Positions 1 to 8,400 of a DNA stretch of 64,000 bases are shown piece by piece. Numbering within the stretch: the stretch's first letter is position 1; each line of letters starts with the position of its first letter. Below the pieces are notes generated by a model, which had not been told where the DNA came from, did not search any database, and saw nothing but the letters and a program-made list of their open reading frames with translations. Source of the stretch: Roseiarcus sp049514155 (lineage in GTDB: Bacteria; Pseudomonadota; Alphaproteobacteria; Rhizobiales; Beijerinckiaceae); the NCBI RefSeq assembly GCF_049514155.1, contig NZ_JBEKVH010000012.1, positions 1-64,000 of the forward strand, in the 5' to 3' direction. Position numbers and translations under genes: made by a program.

Positions 1-284
1 TCGAACTTGCGGTCGCCGCAATCCTGCGGCTTGCAGACGAAGGCTTCGCGGTAAGGTTTGCCGCCGACGTCGACCGCCTTCAGCGCGCCGCTGACGCCGT
101 CGTAATTGCGGTTGAACTGCATCAGCCAGTCGGGCGTCGGCTGCACTTCTTTCATCAGCCTGTCCCAGGCGGCGCGGTAGGGACGCTCGCGCAGGGCGTC
201 GAAGAGGAACGCCCCGTCTTCGGCCGCCGCGGCGGCGCTGGCGACCGAGGCGACGAGAAGGGCGAGGAAGACGGAGAGGCGCAT
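1..284 (-). CDS. ivy: Ivy-family lysozyme inhibitor, 3' end beyond window
   Basis: About 94 residues of this minus-strand gene are visible and the C-terminus lies outside the window. Residues 1-20 form a Sec signal peptide (MRLSVFLALLVASVASAAAA), so the product is probably periplasmic. The following sequence fits the inhibitor of vertebrate lysozyme family, whose members block C-type lysozymes. The hallmark loop reads CKPQDCGDRK where E. coli Ivy has CKPHDCG, so the two loop cysteines and the PxDCG core are kept. An alternative in-frame ATG lies 18 bases upstream at 302. I see no good ribosome binding site for either start. The next gene on the same strand begins upstream at 552. Family assignment is by motif reading only. 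Confidence 0.72.
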   Translation of the reverse strand, partial: MRLSVFLALLVASVASAAAAAEDGAFLFDALRERPYRAAWDRLMKEVQPTPDWLMQFNRNYDGVSGALKAVDVGGKPYREAFVCKPQDCGDRKF

Positions 285-315
285 GGCGGGAGCGGCGGTC
301 ATGGGGCGGCGCCGG

Positions 316-552
316 TCAGAACGCTTTAAAGGTGATGATCGTCCGCGTGTCGACGATGCCCGGGATGACCTGCACGCGATGGCCGACAAAATGGCCGATA
401 TCGACGTCCTGTTCGACGTAGAACTTGGCGAGGATGTCGAAGTCGCCCGCGGTCGAGTAGATTTCCGAGGCGATCTCGGCCTCGGCGAGGGCGCTGGCCA
501 CTTCGTAGGTCCGTCCCAGCGCGCATTTGATCTGGACGAAGAACGTCTGCAT
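316..552 (-). CDS. Stand-alone Lrp/AsnC ligand-binding (RAM) domain protein
   Basis: This 78-residue protein is a single alpha-beta RAM domain of the kind found C-terminal to the helix-turn-helix in Lrp/AsnC regulators. It starts with a short strand (MQTFFVQIKC) and holds the typical AEAEIASEIYSTAGDFDILAK region. No DNA-binding domain is present, so it cannot act alone as a classical repressor. Stand-alone members of the family are thought to bind small ligands or to modulate full-length paralogues. An AGGA about 11 bases upstream of the ATG is a weak ribosome binding site. It follows the secreted-protein gene at 559-1563 by only 6 bases and is probably cotranscribed with it. The ligand cannot be read from the sequence. 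Confidence 0.8.
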   Translation of the reverse strand: MQTFFVQIKCALGRTYEVASALAEAEIASEIYSTAGDFDILAKFYVEQDVDIGHFVGHRVQVIPGIVDTRTIITFKAF

Positions 553-558
553 GAATCA

Positions 559-1563
559 TCAATCCTGACTGGCGCCTTCGGGCTTGGCGCTCTCGGGCGG
601 GGCGCTTTCGGGCTTGGCGGCCTCTGGTTTCGCGCCCTCTTGTGCAACAACTTCGACGTCGCGGTCCATACCCGATTGCACCTCGAACGTCGCTTGGTAG
701 GTCTTCGATTCGTGGCGAGCGATGACGACGTATTCGCCCTCTCCGAGCACCAGCGAAGGGAAGGCGCCGATCAGGTCGCGGATGAGGTCGCCGCCCGGCG
801 TCAGCACCGTGAAATTACTGTTGGCGAGCGCTTCGCCGCCGGGTGCATTGACGAGCTTGATCGTCACCGTCGCGCAACGGTGGCGTAGCGTCACGTCGAC
901 CAGCTTGCCGGCGGCGACCTTGATGTCGGCGGCGACGATCGAATTGGTCGGCGTCGGCGCGCTGGCGCCCCCCGCCGCCTTGCTGACGCCGACCGATCCG
1001 ATCCCGACCGTGTCGAGGAAGGTCGAGACGATATGGTAGGCGCCTTCCGGCAGCCCGATGATGTCGCCGGCGCGCGCCTTGGAATAGACGAGCTTGGCCT
1101 CGGGATTGTTGCGATCGGGCACGTAGAGAGCGATCGACAGCTTAGACGGGTCGATCGGCGAACCGCCGCTCGGGCCCGGACCGCTGAGCGTGCCGGTGAT
1201 GCGCAAAGCCCCGGCGGCGAGGGTCAGCCGTTCGCTGCGCACTTCGGCGCCAAGGGTCAGACGCCGGGCGGCGCTGGCGAGGCCGAGCGAGACGTGGACG
1301 ACGTAGTCGCCCGGCGGAGCGGTCAGCGTCGGCTGGGCGTCGTTCGATTCGACGATCAGCGGCCGCGAGCCGTCCGGCTCGGCGCGGGCCGAGAAGAGCC
1401 GCCAGTGCAGCCCGCCGGTCAGGGGCGTCGTCGCGCCGGAAAGGCTCGCCGAAAGGCGCAGCGTGCCGAGGCCGCCATCCAGCGTCCCGGCCGTCTGGGC
1501 AGCGGCGGGCGCGCCGGCGCTGACCGCCAGCCCCAGCGCCAGGAGAAACGTCAAGCGAAACAT
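559..1563 (-). CDS. Hypothetical secreted protein with Pro/Glu/Lys-rich tail
   Basis: The 334-residue product begins with a clear signal peptide (residues 1-22, ending AGAPAAAQ) and is probably periplasmic or envelope-associated. The body looks like several beta-sandwich repeats: GDYVVHVSLG, EGAYHIVSTF and GEYVVIARH recur as similar strand pairs, as in carboxypeptidase-regulatory or PEGA-like domains. The last 30 residues are a low-complexity KPE/APPES tail that could lie along peptidoglycan or be disordered. I do not recognise a named family and propose no enzymatic function. It shares its strand with the AsnC-type gene just downstream and the lysozyme inhibitor beyond it, so an envelope-related operon is possible. 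Confidence 0.6.
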   Translation of the reverse strand: MFRLTFLLALGLAVSAGAPAAAQTAGTLDGGLGTLRLSASLSGATTPLTGGLHWRLFSARAEPDGSRPLIVESNDAQPTLTAPPGDYVVHVSLGLASAARRLTLGAEVRSERLTLAAGALRITGTLSGPGPSGGSPIDPSKLSIALYVPDRNNPEAKLVYSKARAGDIIGLPEGAYHIVSTFLDTVGIGSVGVSKAAGGASAPTPTNSIVAADIKVAAGKLVDVTLRHRCATVTIKLVNAPGGEALANSNFTVLTPGGDLIRDLIGAFPSLVLGEGEYVVIARHESKTYQATFEVQSGMDRDVEVVAQEGAKPEAAKPESAPPESAKPEGASQD

Positions 1564-1583
1564 GGTCGATTGCCTTGCCGCGA

Positions 1584-1617
1584 TCCTCGATGCCGGTCAA
1601 TCCTCGACGCCGGCCAA
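1584..1617. repeat. Imperfect 17-base tandem duplication
   Basis: Two adjacent 17-base copies, 1584-1600 and 1601-1617, differ at two positions (tcctcgatgccggtcaa and tcctcgacgccggccaa). They lie 21-54 bases upstream of the secreted-protein start at 1563, in the 180-base gap before the nitroreductase gene. On the minus strand the first copy contains TTGACC, a possible -35 element. No other feature is evident in the gap. Confidence 0.5.
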
Positions 1618-1743
1618 TCTTCGTCGCGCGCCCTGGCTGGTGGCGCGACAATGAGGCGGATCGAGGGCGGTTTACGCGCGGCGAAAATGCCGCCATGGAT
1701 GGCTTCGCCCGAACGGGGCGGCAATTGCGGAGCCTGAGCAGCC

Positions 1744-2313
1744 ATGAACGAGACGATTCGCCTTCTTCAGCGCCGGCGGTCGCTCGCTCCCGCCAACCTG
1801 ACTGAGCCGGGTCCGAGCGCAGCTGAGGTCGAAACGCTGCTGACCGTCGCCTCGCGGGTTCCCGACCACGGCAAGCTCGCACCGTGGCGCTTCATCGTGT
1901 TCCAAGGCGAGGCGCGCGAACGGGTGGGGCGGATCGCCCTGCAGATCAAGCTCGCCGACGATCGCGGTCTCGCCGAAACGGCGCGATCGGCCGAACTCGC
2001 GCGCTTTACGCTGGCGCCGCTGGTCGTCGCCGTCGTTTCGCGCGCCGCCCCACACGTCAAGATTCCCGAGTGGGAGCAGGTCTTGTCGGCCGGCGCGGTT
2101 TGCATGAATCTGACCGTCGCCGCTAGTGCGCTCGGCTATGCGACGACCTGGTTGACCGAATGGTGCGCCTACGACCGGCGCTTCGCGACGGCGATCGGGC
2201 TTTCTGACCATGAACGGATCGCCGGCTTCATCCACATTGGCCGACCGAAGGTCGAACCGCAGGACCGGCCGCGACCGCCGCTGGCGGAAATCGTAACCAC
2301 GTTCGCGCCCTAG
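1744..2313 (+). CDS. Nitroreductase family protein (YdjA-like)
   Basis: The 189-residue protein belongs to the FMN-dependent nitroreductase superfamily, small YdjA-like branch. Typical features are the N-terminal LLQRRRSLAP phosphate-binding segment (residues 6-15), VASRVPDHGKLAPWRFIV around residues 36-53, and the C-terminal AGFIHIGRPKVEPQDRPRP segment that closes over the flavin. Members reduce nitro groups, quinones or similar acceptors with NAD(P)H in the cytoplasm as dimers. The length is normal for this branch. Twelve bases downstream begins a flavin reductase-like gene on the same strand, suggesting a two-gene flavin redox operon. The physiological substrate cannot be inferred. Confidence 0.85.
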   Translation: MNETIRLLQRRRSLAPANLTEPGPSAAEVETLLTVASRVPDHGKLAPWRFIVFQGEARERVGRIALQIKLADDRGLAETARSAELARFTLAPLVVAVVSRAAPHVKIPEWEQVLSAGAVCMNLTVAASALGYATTWLTEWCAYDRRFATAIGLSDHERIAGFIHIGRPKVEPQDRPRPPLAEIVTTFAP

Positions 2314-2325
2314 AGGGAGGCGCTC

Positions 2326-2952
2326 ATGTTTTACGAGACCGCGCTGCGCGACAAGGCGCTGCTGCCGCGCGACCCGTTCAAGGCGATCGTCGCGCCCCGG
2401 CCGATCGGTTGGATCTCGACCCGCGCCCCCGACGGGCGGGTCAATCTCGCCCCCTACAGCTTCTTCAACGCCTTCAATTCGGCTCCGCCGATCGTCGGCT
2501 TTTCCAGCGAGGGCTGCAAAGATTCAGCCTCGTTCGCGCGCGACAGCGGCGAGTTCGTCGCCAATCTGGCGAGCCGCGATCTGATGCAGGCGATGAACTT
2601 AACTTCGGCGCCGCTGCCGCGCGGCGACAGCGAATTTGTCCACGCCGGCCTAGCGATGGCGCCGTGTCGGCTGGTCAAGGCGCCGCGGGTCGCCGAGGCG
2701 CACGCTGCGCTGGAGTGCAAGGTCATCGGCGTCGTGCCTTTGAAGGACTCGGCCGGCGAAGCGATCGACTCCTATCTCGTGCTCGGCGAGGTCGTCGGCT
2801 TCCATATCGACGACGCGCTGATCCGCGACGGGCGCTTCGACACGGCTGCGGCGCAACCGCTGGCGCGATGCGGCTACCAGGATTACGCCGTCGTCGAGTC
2901 GCTCATCGCGCTGGCGCGTCCGCCCGGCGGCGAGGGCCGCAACGCGAGCTGA
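2326..2952 (+). CDS. Flavin reductase-like FMN-binding protein
   Basis: The 208-residue product is a split-barrel FMN-binding protein of the flavin reductase-like family (DIM6/NTAB type). Recognisable segments are PRPIGWISTRAPDGRVNLAPYS (residues 25-46), SAPPIVGFSSEG and the DSGEFVANLAS strand, which together shape the FMN site. Family members reduce flavin or act as small FMN oxidoreductases beside monooxygenases. A strong ribosome binding site (GAGGGAGG) lies 5 bases before the ATG. The gene follows the nitroreductase gene by 12 bases and is probably in the same transcript. No partner monooxygenase is encoded nearby, so its role is open. Confidence 0.85.
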   Translation: MFYETALRDKALLPRDPFKAIVAPRPIGWISTRAPDGRVNLAPYSFFNAFNSAPPIVGFSSEGCKDSASFARDSGEFVANLASRDLMQAMNLTSAPLPRGDSEFVHAGLAMAPCRLVKAPRVAEAHAALECKVIGVVPLKDSAGEAIDSYLVLGEVVGFHIDDALIRDGRFDTAAAQPLARCGYQDYAVVESLIALARPPGGEGRNAS

Positions 2953-2976
2953 GCGCGCCTGCTTGCGGCGGCGCTA

Positions 2977-3489
2977 TTAGCCGGCGCATTCGTTCACGTG
3001 CGTCCAGCCGACGAACTGGTGACGACTGTTGTAGGCCTTGCGGTAGACCCAGCAGTGGCTCACGTCGGTTTCGTCGTAATCATAATCGTCGCCGTAGGAA
3101 TAATACGGGCCGGTGGGCACGAAAACCGGGCCGCCGGGCCACGGGTGATGACGCCGCCAGACGTCGCCGCCAGAGGGCTTGCCGCCGACCCATCCGCCCG
3201 ACAACCTCTGCTGCACGAAGCCGCCGTTGGGGGTCGCCTGCGAGCGCGGCGTAAAGACGCCGCCCGAAACGTGACCGCCAAGGCCTGGGACCACGCCGCC
3301 GCCGGTCGGTGCGCCGCCCCCGCCGGCCGGTGGGCCGCCCCCGCCGCCCGGCAGGATTGCGCCGCCGCCTCCGCCTACGCCAGCGCCTCCGCCTGCGCCA
3401 CCCCCGCCTCCCATCGGCCCCGCGTAGGCGGGCGCGACGAGCATCGTCGTGGCGAGCGAGAGAGCGAAGATTTTCGCCAATGTGCGCAT
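2977..3489 (-). CDS. Secreted glycine/proline-rich protein
   Basis: The 170-residue product has a 23-residue signal peptide (cut after APAYA), then a long Gly-rich and Gly/Pro-rich stretch (about residues 26-70) and a tyrosine- and histidine-rich C-terminal part. The last 30 residues (HCWVYRKAYNSRHQFVGWTH, then an NEC near the end) contain two cysteines that could pair, and look like a small folded module. An excellent ribosome binding site (GAGGAGGAGG) precedes the ATG. Such proteins are common and uncharacterised in Rhizobiales; an extracellular or cell-wall role is only a guess. A second small secreted protein gene lies upstream on the same strand. Confidence 0.65.
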   Translation of the reverse strand: MRTLAKIFALSLATTMLVAPAYAGPMGGGGGAGGGAGVGGGGGAILPGGGGGPPAGGGGAPTGGGVVPGLGGHVSGGVFTPRSQATPNGGFVQQRLSGGWVGGKPSGGDVWRRHHPWPGGPVFVPTGPYYSYGDDYDYDETDVSHCWVYRKAYNSRHQFVGWTHVNECAG

Positions 3490-3659
3490 GGAAGCCTCCT
3501 CCTCAAAGGACGCGGCGCTCGTTGGCGGCGAAAAGCCTGACGTCTGGTCCGCCGCCGAAGGCGCGCGCCGCTACGTCGTGACGCGAACGTTCGCGTAGAA
3601 TATGTGTTCCGCATGGGGCGACAGCGAGAGGCAGTCGCGCAGGATTGATCGCGGCCGCC

Positions 3660-3977
3660 TTATTGGCCCTTGCAGAAGTCGGGGCGCGCCCAGCAATCAA
3701 CGTTGGAGCCGTGACCGGCCAAGCTTGGGGGCGCGGGAGACGGCGTCGCGCCGGGATGCGGCGCTGGGGGATCGGAATTTGGTTCGCCCAAGGTCGAGGG
3801 CGATACGATTCCAGCTCCCTGACCGGAAAGGCCGCGCGAGTGCGGAATCGGCCCGTTATTGGCGCCCGACGAACCGCCGCCGCCGGAGGGGCCAGCGCCG
3901 GACAGGCCGCCGGCCGCCGGCGACGCGAAGGCGAGCGAGACCAGCGTCGCACCGAAAAGCCTCGAATAACCGCGCAT
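3660..3977 (-). CDS. Small secreted Gly/Ser/Pro-rich protein
   Basis: This 105-residue product starts with a signal peptide (residues 1-22) and continues as a low-complexity chain rich in Gly, Ser and Pro. It ends in a short motif with two cysteines (NVDCWARPDFCKGQ). GGGAGG upstream of the ATG is a good ribosome binding site, which supports it as a real gene despite its composition. The layout, a disordered secreted chain with a terminal cysteine pair, parallels the neighbour at 2977-3489, although the sequences are not obviously homologous. The flanking gaps (3490-3659 and 3978-4224) show nothing else. Function unknown. Confidence 0.55.
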   Translation of the reverse strand: MRGYSRLFGATLVSLAFASPAAGGLSGAGPSGGGGSSGANNGPIPHSRGLSGQGAGIVSPSTLGEPNSDPPAPHPGATPSPAPPSLAGHGSNVDCWARPDFCKGQ

Positions 3978-4224
3978 GTTCGCCTCCCGACGGGGCCAGT
4001 CGAACGCCGGCGATATTTGAAAGGCGGCTGGCGGTCAGAGCGAGCCCAGCCGCCTACTTAGGCGCGAAGCGGCGGTTTGTCATGATGGGCCCGCTCCGCC
4101 CATGATAGAATCGCGTTGGCCCAAGGCGCGATGGCGCGATGTTTTCGACGCCGCTAAGGTCGCGCCTAATCGGCGGCGCCTTCTCGTGACGGAAGCGCGC
4201 GCCATCGCGCGAGAGGAGCGCCAT

Positions 4225-4701
4225 ATGAGATTTCGCAGCCTGACGATCGCGATCGCCGCCGTTGTCCTTCCGGCGCTAGCGGCGCCGTTCCCTGCCGAAG
4301 CCGCGGTGAAGATCGGCGCGTTGCGTTGCGACGTTTCCGGCGGGCTCGGCCTGATCATCACTTCTTCGAAAGAGATGCGCTGCTTCTTCAGTTCCGCCCA
4401 CGGCTATCGCGAGTGGTATTACGGCACGATCCGCAAGTTCGGCCTCGATCTCGGCGCGACCAGCCGCGGCGTGCTTGCCTGGGCGGTGTTCGCGCCGACC
4501 GCCGGGGCGCGGCGCGGCGCGCTCGCCGGCGACTATGTCGGCGCCGACGCGTCGGTGGCGGTGGGGGCGGGGGTCGGCGCCAACGCGCTGGTCGGCGGCT
4601 TCGATCGCTCGTTCACCCTCCAGCCGCTTTCGGTCGAGGTGCAATCGGGCGTCGCGCTCGCCGCCGGCGTTGCGTCGCTGTCGCTGCGGACCGCACCCTG
4701 A
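4225..4701 (+). CDS. DUF992 family secreted protein
   Basis: I start the gene at the ATG at 4225, preceded by GAGAGGAG, rather than at the upstream start at 4102, because a signal peptide follows directly (MRFRSLTIAIAAVVLPALAA). The 158-residue product fits the DUF992 family of alphaproteobacterial secreted proteins: VKIGALRCDVSGGLGLIITSS, a conserved CFFSS cysteine segment, YYGTIRKFGLDLGATSRGVLAW, and a C-terminal YVGADASVAVGAGVGANALVGG barrel-like stretch. Family function is unknown; an envelope location is likely. It stands alone, convergent with the rhodanese operon that ends at 4723. Confidence 0.75.
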   Translation: MRFRSLTIAIAAVVLPALAAPFPAEAAVKIGALRCDVSGGLGLIITSSKEMRCFFSSAHGYREWYYGTIRKFGLDLGATSRGVLAWAVFAPTAGARRGALAGDYVGADASVAVGAGVGANALVGGFDRSFTLQPLSVEVQSGVALAAGVASLSLRTAP

Positions 4702-4722
4702 GGCGAGCCGCAACGATCCGCG

Positions 4723-5070
4723 TCAGGCCGTGACGGCGCCGCCGCGCGCCCGCCAGCCATTCATGCCGCCTGGATAGTGTCGGACGTGGGTCGCGCCGGC
4801 GGCGTGCGCCTGGCGCAACGCCGCGCCCGAGCGCGCGCCCGCCTGGCAGATCAGCACCGGCGGCTTGCCGGCCGGAATCTGATCGGGTTTGAATCGCGAT
4901 AACGGCAAATTGATCGCGCCTGGGATATGGCCGCCGGCGAATTCGTGCGGCTCGCGCACGTCGACGACGGTCACGCCGCCCTCGCTGACCGCCTTCTGCA
5001 ACTCGTCATGGCCGACGTCGCGCGGCGACGCGTTCGGATCGGACTTGCCGAATAGACTGGAGAAGATCAT
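4723..5070 (-). CDS. Rhodanese-like single-domain sulfurtransferase
   Basis: The 115-residue cytoplasmic protein is a single rhodanese domain. The DVREPHEFAGGHIPGAINLP signature spans residues 37-56, and the active-site loop CQAGARS starts at Cys75, the residue that carries the persulfide in this family. The loop fits a sulfur transferase rather than a phosphatase. It is the last gene of a four-gene minus-strand operon (RND adaptor, RND pump, AhpD-like protein, rhodanese) and begins 6 bases after its upstream neighbour ends. The operon diverges from an ArsR gene with persulfide-sensor cysteines, so handling of sulfane sulfur under sulfide stress is the likely role. That role is inferred from context. 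Confidence 0.88.
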   Translation of the reverse strand: MIFSSLFGKSDPNASPRDVGHDELQKAVSEGGVTVVDVREPHEFAGGHIPGAINLPLSRFKPDQIPAGKPPVLICQAGARSGAALRQAHAAGATHVRHYPGGMNGWRARGGAVTA

Positions 5071-5076
5071 CGCAGG

Positions 5077-5448
5077 TCATCCACGGTTGGCCGAAGCGGC
5101 TTTGGCCGCCTCGAACTGGGTGAAGGCGCCGAGGGCGTGGCTCGCGTACATGGCGGAAGGTCCAGCCCCCATGTAGATCGCCATGCCGAGGGTTTCGAGG
5201 ACTTCGTCGCGCGTCGCGCCCTGTTCGACCGCCGCCTTGGTGTGGAATGCGACGCAATCGTCGCAGCGGGTCGCCACGGCGATCGCCAGAGCGATGAGCT
5301 CCTTGGTCTTGACGTCGAGCGCCCTGGGGGTGAGCGCGGCCTGGGCGATCGTTGAAAACGCCTTCATCACGTCGCTCGCGCCGGCGCGCAAATTCTTGAG
5401 TTCGGCGCTGAGCTCCTGCGCCGTCTCCGGCCAATCGGTCTTGCCCAT
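5077..5448 (-). CDS. AhpD-like carboxymuconolactone decarboxylase family protein
   Basis: The 123-residue protein starts at the ATG at 5448, preceded by AGGAGT. It belongs to the carboxymuconolactone decarboxylase/AhpD fold family. The redox motif CDDC followed by H (Cys62, Cys65, His69) matches the AhpD CxxCxxxH active site, and KTKELIALAIAVATRCDDCV is the typical helix. A thiol peroxidase or thiol-disulfide role is therefore more likely than decarboxylation. It lies between the RND pump (23 bases upstream) and the rhodanese gene (6 bases downstream) in one operon, which suggests a thiol-redox function linked to reactive sulfur. Confidence 0.85.
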   Translation of the reverse strand: MGKTDWPETAQELSAELKNLRAGASDVMKAFSTIAQAALTPRALDVKTKELIALAIAVATRCDDCVAFHTKAAVEQGATRDEVLETLGMAIYMGAGPSAMYASHALGAFTQFEAAKAASANRG

Positions 5449-5471
5449 GGGGTTACTCCTTTGCTTTCGAG

Positions 5472-8400
5472 TCACGAAGAGGTCGGGGCGGGGCGCTCGT
5501 CGTCGCGCAGCCAGACGTAGATCGCCGGAATGACCAGCAGGGTCAGCGCGGTCGACGAAGCGAGTCCGAACACCAGCGAAATCGCCAGGCCCTGGAAGAT
5601 CGGGTCGGCGAGGATGAAGGCCGAGCCGATCATCGCCGCCGCAGCGGTGAGCACGATCGGCTTGACCCGCGCCGCGCCAGCGTCGATCAGCGCTGCGCGC
5701 AGCTCGGCGCCTTCGGCGCGCCGGCGACGAATAAAGTCGACCAGCAGGATCGAGTTGCGCACAATGATGCCGGCGAGCGCGATGAAGCCAATCATCGAGG
5801 TCGCGGTGAATGCGGCGCCGAGCCACCAATGGCCGAGCAAGATGCCGATCAGCGTCAGCGGCACCGGCGTCAGGATCACCAGCGGCAGCTTGAATGAACC
5901 GAATTGCGCGACGACCAGCAGATAAATGCCGAGGATCGCCACCATGAACGCCGCGCCCATGTCGCGGAAGGTCACATAAGTGACCTCCCATTCGCCATCC
6001 CACAGCAGGGTCGGCGCGGCGTCGTTTTCCGGTTGGCCGTGATAGCGGATCGCCGGCGCGCCGTCCTTGCCCCAGTCCTGCCTCGCCATTTCGCCTTCGA
6101 TCGCCAGCATGGCGTAGATCGGCGCCTCGAAGCGGCCGGCGACATCGGCCGTCACCATCTCGGCGAAGCGTCCGTTGTGGCGGAAGATCGGATAGGAGGC
6201 GGGCTCGCGCGTCAGCCTGACGACGTCGCCGAGCTCGACGTTGGCGCCTTGGCGAACTGTGCCGCCCGCCGGCAGCGGGGTCGACAGGATGCGCTCGTCG
6301 GGCGTGCGCGCCGAGAGGGGTAGGGCGACGGAGATGTCGATCGGCTTGAGTCCGTCGCCGCGCTGCGAAAAGCCGATCGGCGCGCCGCCGAGCAAGCCGG
6401 CGATGGTGTCGTAGACCGCCTGTTCCTCGACGCCGTGAAACTCGAGCGCCTCCTGATCGATCGAGATGCGCAGGCGTTCGGCCGGCTTGGGAAAACTGTC
6501 GTCGACGTCGACGACGAAGTCGACCGCCGCGAAGGCCTTTCGCACTTTCGCCGCGATCGTGCGACGGCTCGCCGCGTCGGGGCCATAGATCTCGGCGAGC
6601 ACCGTGGCGAGCACCGGCGGACCGGGCGGGACCTCGACCACTTTGAGGGCCGTGCCGGCGGGCAGCGGCAGGTCGGCGAGGCGGCGCCGAATGTCGAGGG
6701 CGATGGCGTGGCTCGCGCGCCTGCGCATCCCTTTGTCGACCAGATTAACGGCGAGATCGCCCTGCTGCGGTTCGTCGCGCAGGTAGTAATGGCGCACCAG
6801 GCCGTTGAAGTTGAACGGCGCCGCCGCGCCGACGTAGGCTTGGATCGAGGTCAGCTCCGGGAGGTTCTTGAGCCGCTCGGCGGCGGCCATCAGCGCGCGG
6901 TCGGTCTCCTCCAGCGCCGTTCCTTGCGGCAGGTCGAGCACGACCTGGATTTCCGACTTGTTGTCGAACGGCAGTAGCTTGACTCGCACGTTCTCGGTGG
7001 CGAACAGCGCGCAGGCAGCGACGGTCGCGAGGCCGACAGCCAGCAGGAAGACTTGCGAGCGGCGTCGGCCGCGCAAGAGGGGAGTGGCGACCCTCGAATA
7101 GAGCCGGCCGAGCGCGCCGATGTCGTGCGCATGGCCCTCGCTGTGTTCGATCTTGCCGGCGTGACGGCCGGCGATGTGCAGTAGCAGCCACGGCGTGACT
7201 GTGACCGCGACGCCGAACGAGAACAGCATCGCGATCGAGGCGTTGGCCGGGATCGGGCTCATGTAGGGGCCCATCATGCCGCTGACGAACATCATCGGCA
7301 GCAGCGCGGCGACGATCGTCAAGGTCGCGATGACGGTCGGATTGCCGACTTCGGCGACGGCCTCGACCGCAGTCTCGACCAAGCCGCGCTCGCCGCGCAT
7401 CGACCAATGCCGGGCGATGTTCTCGACCACCACGATCGCGTCGTCGACGAGAATGCCGATCGAAAAGATCAGTGCGAACAGGCTGACGCGGTTGATCGTG
7501 TAGCCCATCAGCCACGAGGCGAACATCGTCATTAGGATGGTGGTGGGGATGACGATGAACACCACCACGCCTTCGCGCCAGCCGATGGCGAAGGCGATCA
7601 GGGCGACAATCGACAGCGTGGCGAGGCCGAGATGGAACAGCAATTCGTTGGCCTTCTCGGTCGCGGTCGCGCCGTAGTTGCGCGTGACCGTGACTTCGAG
7701 ACCTGGCGGAATGATGCGGCCCTTGACGATCTCGAGGCGATGCAGCGCGTCGTCGGCCACCGCGACAGCATTGGCGCCTTTTCGCTTGGCGATCGCGAGC
7801 GTGACGGCTGGTCTGCGCTGAAGATCGCCGTTGTCGAGCTTGGTCATCGTCCAAGCGCGATGATCCGGCTCGGCGGCGCCGACCACGACATTGGCGACGT
7901 CCTTGACGTAGACGGGTCGGCCGTCGCGCGTGGTCAGCAGCAGCAAGCCGATGTCGGGCACGCCCTGCAAGGTCTGGCCGACGACGACGGGCAGCGAGCG
8001 GCCGTCCTCGCGCAGCGCGCCGACGACGAACGAGCGGTTGGCGTTGGCGAGCTTGTCGACCAGCTGGTTGAGCGTGACGCCGTAGAGCGCGAGCCGCTCG
8101 GGGTCGGGCTCGACGCGGATCTGGTTGCGGCTGCCGCCGACGATGTAGGTTCCGCCGACGTTGTCGACTTTGGCGAGTTCGTGCTGCAGCTCGTCGGCGA
8201 CCTGATAGAGGCCGTTATCGGTCCATTGGCCGGCGTGGGCGGGGTCCGCCGACAGCGTCAGGTCGACGATGGCGACGTCGTTGACGCCGCGACCGACAAT
8301 CACCGGCTCGGGGATTCCCTTGGGCAGCGCGACGATGTTGGCGCGGATCTTCTCGTGGATGCGCAGGAGCGCGACGTCTTCGTCGGTCCCGACCAGGAAG

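Noticed and set aside
4102..4224. Longer start for the DUF992 gene
   Set aside because: The extra 41 residues precede a clear signal peptide and lack a ribosome binding site, while 4225 has one.
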